DNA of 64,000 nucleotides from Myxococcaceae bacterium JPH2 (GTDB lineage: Bacteria > Myxococcota > Myxococcia > Myxococcales > Myxococcaceae). Positions 50,351 to 57,201 of the stretch are shown here, in pieces. The DNA lies in assembly GCA_016458225.1 (NCBI GenBank), contig JAEMGR010000003.1:310001-374000 (forward strand). Direction: 5' to 3'. Under the pieces are notes generated by a model. That model searched no databases, was not told where the DNA came from, and saw only the letters and a list, made by a program, of their open reading frames with translations. Both the position numbers and the translations under genes were made by a program. How positions within the stretch are numbered: the first letter of the stretch is position 1; each line of letters opens with the position of its first letter.

Positions 50351-51439
50351 TCAGCGAGCGCGGGCCGCCAGTTCGCGCTCCACGTAGAGCCGGAGGATGT
50401 GCATGAAGTCCTGGGCGTTGGTCACCACGCCGAAGGCCTGATGCGTGCCCCGGTCCTTCAGCTTGCTCACCACGAACTCGGACGAGTCCACGCAGATGGT
50501 GGGCAGCTCGCGCAGCGCGCCGTCCGACTCCGTGACGAAGGCGGGCAGCATGTTGCCCGTGGCGATGGCGTGCAGCGCCGTGGCGATGAGCACCGCCATG
50601 GTGGCCTTCACCGCGTGGCGGCGCATGGCGTCCTGCGCGGCCAGGTTGTCCGTCACCACGTCCGGCAGCGGGCCGTCATCCCGGATGGAGCCGGTGAGGA
50701 CGAAGGGCACGTTGCGCGTCACGCACGCGTGCATGATGCCGTTGGTGACGACGCCCGCCTTCACCGCCGCCGCGATGGAGCCCGCCGCGCGCACCTTGTT
50801 GATGGCGCGCATGTGCAGGCCGTGGCCGCCCGACGTCGCCTCGCCCGAGCCGCTCATGCCCAGCGTGGTGCCGTAGATGGACGCCTCGATGTCGTGCACC
50901 GCCACCGCGTTGCCCGCGAGCAGCGCGCCCACGAAGCCGTTCTCGATGAACCACGTCATGTCCGCGCGCGCCCGCGAGTGCACCAGCGCCGGCCCCGTCA
51001 CCCACACGGGATAGCCGCCGCGCTCGCGCTCCTCCACCAGCAGCCGGGCCATGTGCGCGTAGTCGATGGGCTTCTCGCGCGACACCTCGGACGTCATGAA
51101 CTTGAACTCGCCCTCGCCGCCCTCGGTGAGGTACGCCATGTTCACGAAGACGCCCTCGCTGCCGTCCTCCGCGCGCCCCACCACCACGCGCTCGCCCGCG
51201 CGCACGCGGCGGCCCTCGCGGACCCAGAGCACGCCCTGCGCGTCCAGCACCAGCGCGCCGTCCATGCGCGGCTCGCGCGGCATGCGCCACTGCCCTTGGA
51301 GCCGCACGTACGTGGGCAGGTTGGTGGTGGTGAAGAAGCCCTCGGGCAGGACGCCGTCCGCGGGCGCCGGCTCGAAGCGCGCGTCCGGGAACTGCGCGAA
51401 CCGCGCGGCCGAGAAGTCAGGATGAGCGATGGAGGTCAC
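50351..51439 (-). CDS. TIGR00300/LOR-SDH family protein, ornithine cyclodeaminase-like
   Basis: Protein of 362 residues from a GTG at 51439. It matches the TIGR00300 pattern: DGVLPEGFFTTTNLPTYVRL, RAGERVVVGRAEDGSEGVFV, GNAVAVHDIEASIYGTTLG, GGHGLHMRAINKVRAAGSI, FVLTGSIRDDGPLPDVVTD and GTHQAFGVVT. In Archaea and cyanobacteria this domain forms ornithine cyclodeaminase or arginine-catabolic enzymes. Here it is stand-alone, so it may deaminate ornithine to proline. No arginine genes are nearby. Start inferred; no ATG candidate fits better. Confidence 0.8.
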   Translation of the reverse strand: MTSIAHPDFSAARFAQFPDARFEPAPADGVLPEGFFTTTNLPTYVRLQGQWRMPREPRMDGALVLDAQGVLWVREGRRVRAGERVVVGRAEDGSEGVFVNMAYLTEGGEGEFKFMTSEVSREKPIDYAHMARLLVEERERGGYPVWVTGPALVHSRARADMTWFIENGFVGALLAGNAVAVHDIEASIYGTTLGMSGSGEATSGGHGLHMRAINKVRAAGSIAAAVKAGVVTNGIMHACVTRNVPFVLTGSIRDDGPLPDVVTDNLAAQDAMRRHAVKATMAVLIATALHAIATGNMLPAFVTESDGALRELPTICVDSSEFVVSKLKDRGTHQAFGVVTNAQDFMHILRLYVERELAARAR

Positions 51440-51519
51440 CGCGCCACCATGCGCGGCCCCTCCGCACCGTTCAAGCGCCGCGACATTCCCGCGTCCCCCA
51501 CTCCACCCTCGCGTGTCCC

Positions 51520-52074
51520 TCAGGACTCTTCCACCGGGGGTGGGTGGCGCAGGTGGCTGTAGGCCCGCTCCGCCAGTGCTTCCACCGAGGGCACCGCCCA
51601 GGACACCGCGTGCCCCTCGCGCCACCGCGCCGTCCACGCACGGAACGCCCGAAGCTGCGTCTCACTGGGCGACACCTGCCACCGCCGCGCCTTCGCGTTC
51701 GCCAACGCCTCCAGCGGCGCCTCGCCTCGCGCCACCATGACGCACAGCGCCAGCAACACGCTGCGACCCGCGCCGTGCTCGCAGTGAATGAGCACCTTCT
51801 CTCCGCGCGCCAGTCGCTCGGACACCCAGGCCACGCCGTCGTCCAGCCGGTTCAGGTGGAGGGCCCCGAGGTCTTGAGCGGGCAGGTGCAGGAACGCGAT
51901 GCCGTGCTCGCGCAGGGCGCGCTCGTCGTCGCGGGCCTCGCCTCGCACGTCCACGATGGCGGAGATGCCCAGGCCTCGGGCCAGATGGTCCGCCGCCTCG
52001 ATGGGGAAGCGTCCCCCCACCGCGAGCGAAGGCGTCACCCAATCGAGGTTCAGCTTCCCACGCGGCGTGCTCAT
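51520..52074 (-). CDS. dual-specificity phosphatase-family protein (second copy)
   Basis: Protein of 184 residues. Active-site loop HCEHGAGRS (Cys98, Arg104), with the same layout as the phosphatase at 37016: AIVDVRGEARDDERAL and FLHLPAQDL before it. It may act on phosphoproteins or on phosphoinositides. The ATG at 52074 is preferred over a TTG three codons upstream. Not part of an obvious operon. Confidence 0.83.
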   Translation of the reverse strand: MSTPRGKLNLDWVTPSLAVGGRFPIEAADHLARGLGISAIVDVRGEARDDERALREHGIAFLHLPAQDLGALHLNRLDDGVAWVSERLARGEKVLIHCEHGAGRSVLLALCVMVARGEAPLEALANAKARRWQVSPSETQLRAFRAWTARWREGHAVSWAVPSVEALAERAYSHLRHPPPVEES

Positions 52075-52180
52075 GCCTCGCAACCTAGGGCCAGCCCCGC
52101 TAACTCGCGAGTTTTACAGTCCCAGCTGATCCGGTGACAAATGCGTCGCGGGACGCAACAAAGCCGCGCCATCTCAGAGA

Positions 52181-52210
52181 ATGAAAACAATCGCAGCAAT
52201 TGGTAACTGA
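52181..52210 (+). other. possible 9-codon leader ORF before LysM-CHAP gene
   Basis: An ATG at 52181 opens a 9-residue reading frame (MKTIAAIGN) that stops at 52208-52210, 29 bases before the LysM-CHAP start. The region from about 52080 to 52240 is visibly less GC-rich than the surroundings. Just upstream is a small hairpin TGCGTC-GCGG-GACGCA (52142-52157). Leader regulation is speculative. Confidence 0.3.
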
Positions 52211-52239
52211 CCCCATCTGCTCTCTCCCCGGAGCCTCCC

Positions 52240-52929
52240 ATGAGCATCAAGATCAAGTCCGGCGACACCCTGTCCGCCCTGGCCCAGCGCTACAACACCA
52301 GCGTGGGCGCGCTGATGAAGGCGAACCCGCAGATCAAGAACGCCGACCTCATCTACGCCGGCAAGTCCCTGAACATCCCGGGCAGCAAGGACGGCTTCGA
52401 CTCTCCGTCGCTGCGTCCCGGCGGCAACAAGGGCGGCCCGGGCGGCGTGGATGGCTCCGGCCCCATCAACTCGGGCCCCGGCACCAAGGGTCCCAAGGGC
52501 AGCCCGTTCGACATCGCCCAGGCGCAGCTCGGCAAGAACGCCGGCTCGCTGAAGCTGGAGAAGACGGGCGTGGGCTCGGACATGGATGACGGGATTCCCA
52601 ACAACGTCAACTGCGCCAACTTCGTCTCCGCGTGCCTGGAGCAGGCGGGGCAGATCAGCAACAGCCAGCACAACAACTCCGTCTACGGCCTCCAGTCGAA
52701 CCTGGACCGTGACCCGAACTTCAAGCGCGTGAGCCTCAAGGACGCCAAGCCGGGCGACGTGGTCAGCATGAAGACCAACGGCGGCGAGCACGTGGTGATG
52801 TTCGCGGGTTGGAAGAACGGCCAGCCCCAGTTCATCGGCTCCAACAACGTGAACTCGGATGGCTCGCAGCGCATCACCATCAGCTCGATGAACTACCCCA
52901 TCATGTCCGTGCACCAGTACCGCGGCTGA
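52240..52929 (+). CDS. LysM-CHAP cell-wall amidase-like protein
   Basis: Protein of 229 residues. The N-terminal LysM (about 1-50: IKSGDTLSALAQRYNTS, PQIKNADLIYAGKSLNI) binds peptidoglycan; a Gly/Pro-rich linker (50-90) leads to a C-terminal amidase-like fold with the Cys in VNCANFVSACLEQAG and the His in GGEHVVMFAGW, as in CHAP/NlpC peptidases. No signal peptide is visible, so it may be secreted by another route or act after lysis. Its codons are Asn/Lys-rich compared with its neighbours. Confidence 0.85.
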   Translation: MSIKIKSGDTLSALAQRYNTSVGALMKANPQIKNADLIYAGKSLNIPGSKDGFDSPSLRPGGNKGGPGGVDGSGPINSGPGTKGPKGSPFDIAQAQLGKNAGSLKLEKTGVGSDMDDGIPNNVNCANFVSACLEQAGQISNSQHNNSVYGLQSNLDRDPNFKRVSLKDAKPGDVVSMKTNGGEHVVMFAGWKNGQPQFIGSNNVNSDGSQRITISSMNYPIMSVHQYRG

Positions 52930-52956
52930 GCAGGGGCACCACGCGGCAGCAGTCCT

Positions 52957-52999
52957 TCCGGGGCGTCCGGCTCGCGCGATGCGAGTCGGGGGCCCCGGA
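52957..52999 (+). terminator. terminator hairpin after LysM-CHAP gene
   Basis: A strong stem with arms starting TCCGGGGC (52957-52964) and ending GCCCCGGA (52992-52999), extended inward by CCGGCTCGC against GCGAGTCGG with one mismatch. GTCGTTTC follows, giving a short T-run on the plus strand. It lies 27 bases after the stop codon. Confidence 0.6.
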
Positions 53000-53011
53000 G
53001 TCGTTTCAGGC

Positions 53012-53833
53012 TCAGGGCGCGCCGCGGCCGGCGTAGAGGCAGTCCATGGCCTCGTCCAGCAGGCACAGCGCGCTGTCGGACCAGCCCCGCAAGCGCACCT
53101 GCGCGGTGGGCGCGGAGACGGGCGGCACCAGGTGGGCCTCCACCGCGTCCTGGATGAGCTGCGCCTGCTGCTCGGGGTTCAGCTCGGCCCAGCGCCGCCG
53201 CTGCGAGACGGCCTTGCGCCAGTCGTAGCCATCCCCCAGGAACTGCGCGAGCAACGCGGCGCTCAAGTAGGCCGTGCCGCCGTGCTGGTGCTGCCACACG
53301 TGCGTCAGCTCATGCACGAGCAGCCCGAAGTCCTCGGCCGAGTCCCCCGGCGGCAGGAAGACGGTGTCGCCATGCGCGAACGCGCGGCCCGTCACGCCCA
53401 GGAGCCCCAGCGGACCTTCCTTCACGCGCACGGCGCCGTAGTCCAGGCTGCCGCCGAAGATGGGACGCAGCCGCGCCACCTCGGCGTCGGTGAGGCGGCG
53501 GCCCAGGGTCTCCAGGCCGGCGATGACCTGCGCGGCGCTCAGCACGCGCACGCTCACCATCAGCACCACGTCCACGGGGAGCTGGGCCATGCGCCACAGC
53601 CCCTGCTTGAGCTGGGGCAGCCCCTCGCGCGAGCGCCCCGAGGCACAGCGGGCCATGCCCCCCGCCAACGACGCGAGGGCGAAGATGGCGCTGCGCGCCG
53701 CGCCCGCCGAGGCGCTGATGAGCCCGGTGACGAGTCCATGCCCGGCGTCCAGGCACCGGTCGCTCAGCGAGACCGGGGACGCGGGCCGGCCTTCATGGGC
53801 TGCGTGCGGCGGCAGGAAAGCGGGAGATCCCAA
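53012..53833 (-). CDS. DUF4157-like HELTH protein
   Basis: Protein of 273 residues if started at the TTG at 53833. The HELTHVWQHQ motif sits near the middle (about residue 180), matching the DUF4157 pattern often found in secreted toxin-like or polymorphic proteins; the rest is helical. It has no ATG near the plausible N-terminus; the next in-frame ATG upstream (53971) would lie deep inside the receiver-like gene, giving a 179-base overlap. A frameshift or unusual start is possible. The call for the domain is reliable, the start is not. Confidence 0.65.
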   Translation of the reverse strand: MGSPAFLPPHAAHEGRPASPVSLSDRCLDAGHGLVTGLISASAGAARSAIFALASLAGGMARCASGRSREGLPQLKQGLWRMAQLPVDVVLMVSVRVLSAAQVIAGLETLGRRLTDAEVARLRPIFGGSLDYGAVRVKEGPLGLLGVTGRAFAHGDTVFLPPGDSAEDFGLLVHELTHVWQHQHGGTAYLSAALLAQFLGDGYDWRKAVSQRRRWAELNPEQQAQLIQDAVEAHLVPPVSAPTAQVRLRGWSDSALCLLDEAMDCLYAGRGAP

Positions 53834-54314
53834 GCACCGACTCCACGAGCAGGCGCAGCTCGCCCGGGCGCCAGGGCCGACCGAGTGCGAAGTGGGTGAC
53901 GCATGACGCCCGGACCCGGGCGGCGGCCTCTGTACGGAAGCCGGCGGACAACAGGATGCGGGGTCCACCAAAGCCCCGCTCCACCAGCCGGGCCAGGAAC
54001 CCTTCCAGGATGGGGCGGGCCGTGCAGTCCATGTCCAGCACCAGCAGCTCCGGCGTGGCCCCCGCGTCCAACCGCCGCTCGGCGGACGCCGTCCCCAGCG
54101 CGTGCAGCATCTCGCACTGGGAGACCAGCTCTCGCCCCACCGCGAGTCGAATCAGCGGCAGCTCGGACACCACCATCACCCGAGGCGCGCCTGACCCGGT
54201 CCGGTTCCGAAGCCCCACGCCCGGCCGCTCCCAGCCTCCCGGCACCATCCCCCCCACGGGCAGGACGGACAGCGGGGAGGGGGCGGTCACATACGGGAGG
54301 GGAACAGTGGACAC
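53793..54314 (-). CDS. degenerate receiver-like protein
   Basis: Protein of 173 residues. The beta-alpha pattern of a receiver domain is present (VMVVSELPLIRLAVG, LLVLDMDCTARP, RILLSAGF, FALGRPWRPGELRLLVESVL), but the acidic pair is Ser50-Glu51 rather than Asp-Asp and the usual Lys is replaced by Gly-Arg. It may be phosphorylation-independent. The first 40 residues are Pro/Gly-rich. It overlaps the start of the DUF4157-like gene. Confidence 0.65.
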   Translation of the reverse strand: MSTVPLPYVTAPSPLSVLPVGGMVPGGWERPGVGLRNRTGSGAPRVMVVSELPLIRLAVGRELVSQCEMLHALGTASAERRLDAGATPELLVLDMDCTARPILEGFLARLVERGFGGPRILLSAGFRTEAAARVRASCVTHFALGRPWRPGELRLLVESVLGISRFPAAARSP

Positions 54315-54383
54315 ACCCCAAGAGTAGACAGCAATAGTGGAAATATCAAGTTTTGCTTCAATCCAAGCCCTGTCCGGACCCGG

Positions 54384-55595
54384 TCAGCGGGCCTCGGCGG
54401 GGACGAGGGTCAGCTCGGCGATCTCCGGCGAGGGGCCCAGGCGCAGGGGCGGGCCCCAGTAGCCGGTGCCCCGGTGGGTGTAGACGCGGACGCCGGCCAC
54501 CCGCGCAAGCCCGCGAACCACGGGCTGCTGGAGCTTCACGAAGAACATGAAGGGGAACACCTGGCCGCCGTGCGTGTGTCCGGAGAGCTGGAGGTCCACG
54601 CGCAGCCCCTGGAGCGACAGCGCCGAGCGCGGCTGGTGCGCCAGCAGCACGCGCGGCACGTCCGCCGGGGCGCCCGCCAGCGCCAGGTCGGGCCGGCTCG
54701 CGTGCTCGGCGTCGATGCTGCCCGCGTTGTAGTCGGTGACGCCCGCCACCACGAGCCGCGCCCCATCCCGCTCCACCACGCGGTGCTCGTTGCGCAGCAC
54801 GGTGAGGCCCAGGCGCGCCACCTCGGCGGACCAGGCGCGACCGCCGTGGTAGTACTCGTGGTTCCCCGTCACGTAGAAGACGCCCAGCTTCGCGCGCAGC
54901 CCCGCGAGCGGCGCCACCTCGTCGCGCAGCGCCTCCACGCTGCCGTCCACCAGGTCTCCCGTCACCGCCACCACGTCCGGCGCGAGCGCGTTCACCTGCT
55001 CCACCACGCGCGTCAGCCACTTCCCATCCAGCGTGGGGCCCACGTGGATGTCGGAGATCTGCACCACCCTCAGGCCGCTCAGGCCAGCGCCCAGTCCCTC
55101 CACGGGAACTGTCACCCGCTCCACCCGGGCCCGCCCGCGCGCGGTGAGGAACGCGAACCCCACCGCGGGCAGCGCCGTCAGCAGCACGCCCAACGCCTTG
55201 CCTCGCGCCAGGGACTGCGCGTCGGTGACGGTGCCTGTCCAGCGCAGCACCGCGGCCACCAGGTCGGCGGCCACCGTCGTGGTGAAGAACACGCCGAGCG
55301 AGCCCAGCCAGATGAAGGCCACCCACTTGAGCACGCGCAGGGCGCCGGAGGACTCGTGCCGCCCCAGCAGCATGCCCGCGGGCAGCATCACGAAGAGCGC
55401 CCCCAGCACCAGCTCACCCAGCAGGGCCCAGGGCGCGGGCCACGCCGGATCCGCGAACAGCCGCAGGCCCACGTACGCGTGGAACCCGCCCAACAGGCTG
55501 AGGATGATGCCCACCCGCACGACGAAGGCCCACACCACGCCCGCGGGCAGCCGAGGCTCCCGCTCTGACTCAACCCCAGGGGACAGCTCCGCCAC
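54384..55595 (-). CDS. membrane-bound metallophosphoesterase (YkuE-like)
   Basis: Protein of 403 residues from the GTG at 55595, which GAAAGGG precedes. The N-terminal 140 residues hold about four membrane helices; the C-terminal part is a calcineurin-like phosphoesterase with SDIHVGP, TGDLVDG, TGNHEYY, LLAHQP and SGHTHGG (complete two-metal motif set). Substrate unknown; this family includes UDP-2,3-diacylglucosamine and other lipid or nucleotide phosphoesterases. The upstream 68 bases are AT-richer and could contain a promoter. Confidence 0.85.
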   Translation of the reverse strand: MAELSPGVESEREPRLPAGVVWAFVVRVGIILSLLGGFHAYVGLRLFADPAWPAPWALLGELVLGALFVMLPAGMLLGRHESSGALRVLKWVAFIWLGSLGVFFTTTVAADLVAAVLRWTGTVTDAQSLARGKALGVLLTALPAVGFAFLTARGRARVERVTVPVEGLGAGLSGLRVVQISDIHVGPTLDGKWLTRVVEQVNALAPDVVAVTGDLVDGSVEALRDEVAPLAGLRAKLGVFYVTGNHEYYHGGRAWSAEVARLGLTVLRNEHRVVERDGARLVVAGVTDYNAGSIDAEHASRPDLALAGAPADVPRVLLAHQPRSALSLQGLRVDLQLSGHTHGGQVFPFMFFVKLQQPVVRGLARVAGVRVYTHRGTGYWGPPLRLGPSPEIAELTLVPAEAR

Positions 55596-55777
55596 GGCAC
55601 GCACCCTTTCGCCGCCCGAGACGGGGCCGCTGGGGCTGGACGATAACGCCCCCCTCCCCCACTCGCTCGGCAACCCGCCCGCTCCCCGGGGCTCCTCCGC
55701 CCCGGACTCCAGGCAGGCGGCCCGAGGCCCCCGCCCCTCCCGCCTTGCGTGGGGAAGGCCGGGCCTACGTTTGGGCC

Positions 55778-56335
55778 ATGAAGACCTCCACACTCCTCGT
55801 CGCCAGTCTGCTGCTCGGGGCCGCCGCGCCCGCGCTCGCCAAGGACCACCCGAAGTCCGACGACGCGTCGCAGTCGCAGTACCTCACCCTGCGCACACCG
55901 AGGCAGGACATCACCGCGAAGGTGACGCCCACGGACATCAGCAGCCCGCAGTTCCAGCTGGGGATGGACTCGAACAGCATGCGAGGCCGCGCCTATGGCC
56001 GCACGGTGGACCTGTCGCTGAACCAGGAGAAGGGTGAGGTCACCGGCTCGTTTGGCCAGTCGCCCGTCAACATGAAGGTCACCGAGAACGCCAGCACGCT
56101 GGAGGCGAAGGGGTTCTTCGCCGGGCAGCCCTCGAACCTGAAGATTTCGCCGGACGCGCTCACCGGCACCGTGGGGCGCTGCAGCTACCAGCTCAAGCAG
56201 CAGGACTCGCTCTACCAGGGCTCGCGCTCGTGCGGCCATGGCGTGGAGAACCCGGTGAGCGTGTCCATCCCGCCCCTCATCGCGGACTCCAGCGCGCGCG
56301 CCGTGGCCGCCTTGTCCGTGCTGCTCTCGAAATAG
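55778..56335 (+). CDS. secreted hypothetical protein
   Basis: Protein of 185 residues with a cleavable signal peptide (ending APALAKD). The mature part is polar and beta-like (YLTLRTPRQDITAKV, GRTVDLSLNQEKGEVTGSF), with two Cys (GRCSYQ and RSCGHG) that could pair. No domain recognised. Divergent from the metallophosphoesterase gene. Confidence 0.6.
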   Translation: MKTSTLLVASLLLGAAAPALAKDHPKSDDASQSQYLTLRTPRQDITAKVTPTDISSPQFQLGMDSNSMRGRAYGRTVDLSLNQEKGEVTGSFGQSPVNMKVTENASTLEAKGFFAGQPSNLKISPDALTGTVGRCSYQLKQQDSLYQGSRSCGHGVENPVSVSIPPLIADSSARAVAALSVLLSK

Positions 56336-56400
56336 CCGCGACGCCTCGAGCGACTATCGTCCGCCCCGTCGCGAGCTTATCCAGCGAGCGGAGGGTGTTC

Positions 56401-57201
56401 ATGGCGCGCATGCACGAGGTGGACTTCCAGGTTCACGGCGACGACTTGCAGTTCGTGGAGGTGGAGCTGGACCCGGGCGAGGCCGCGGTCGCCGAGGCGG
56501 GGGCCTTCATGTACATGGAGGACGGCATCGAGATGGAGACCGTCTTCGGCGACGGTTCCAAGCAGAAGAGCGGCCTGTTCGACTCGCTGCTCGGCGCGGG
56601 CCGGCGCCTGCTGACGGGCGAGTCCCTCTTCACCACCGTCTTCCTCAACCGCGCGGGCGGCAAGCGCAAGGTGGCCTTCGGCGCGCCTCACCCGGGGAAG
56701 ATCATCCCCGTGGACCTGGGGCAGATGGGCGGCGAACTCATCGCGCAGAAGGACAGCTTCCTCGCGGCCGCCAAGGGCGTGACGCTGGGCATCGCGATGC
56801 AGAAGAAGCTGGGCACGGGCCTCTTCGGTGGTGAGGGCTTCATCATGCAGCGCCTCCAAGGCGACGGCCTCGTCTTCATCCACGCGGGAGGCACGCTGCA
56901 CGAGCGGATGCTGGGGCCGGGCGAGCTGCTGCGCGTGGACACCGGCTGCATCGTCGCGTTCCAGCCCACCGTGGACTTCGACATCCAGCGGGTGAGCGGA
57001 ATCAAGACGGCCTTCTTCGGAGGCGAGGGCTTCTTCTTCGCCACCGTGCGGGGACCGGGGCGCGTGTGGCTCCAGTCCCTGCCCTTCAACCGGCTCGCGA
57101 GCCGAGTGCTCGCCGCCGCGCGCCCGGGAAGCTCGTCCGAGGAGGGCTCCGTGCTGGGCAACCTCGGGCTCGGCAACCTGGGGCTGAGCGACGACCCCTA
57201 G
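56401..57201 (+). CDS. TIGR00266/AIM24-family protein
   Basis: Protein of 266 residues. It matches the AIM24 fold: FVEVELDPGEAAVAEAGAFMYMED, ESLFTTVFLNR, GKIIPVDLG, FIMQRLQGDGLVFIHAGG and a Leu/Gly-rich C-terminal tail (LGNLGLGNLG). The family is widespread; its role is unknown but has been linked to stress or membrane processes. It meets the MYXO-CTERM gene tail to tail with 4 bases overlap. Confidence 0.85.
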   Translation: MARMHEVDFQVHGDDLQFVEVELDPGEAAVAEAGAFMYMEDGIEMETVFGDGSKQKSGLFDSLLGAGRRLLTGESLFTTVFLNRAGGKRKVAFGAPHPGKIIPVDLGQMGGELIAQKDSFLAAAKGVTLGIAMQKKLGTGLFGGEGFIMQRLQGDGLVFIHAGGTLHERMLGPGELLRVDTGCIVAFQPTVDFDIQRVSGIKTAFFGGEGFFFATVRGPGRVWLQSLPFNRLASRVLAAARPGSSSEEGSVLGNLGLGNLGLSDDP

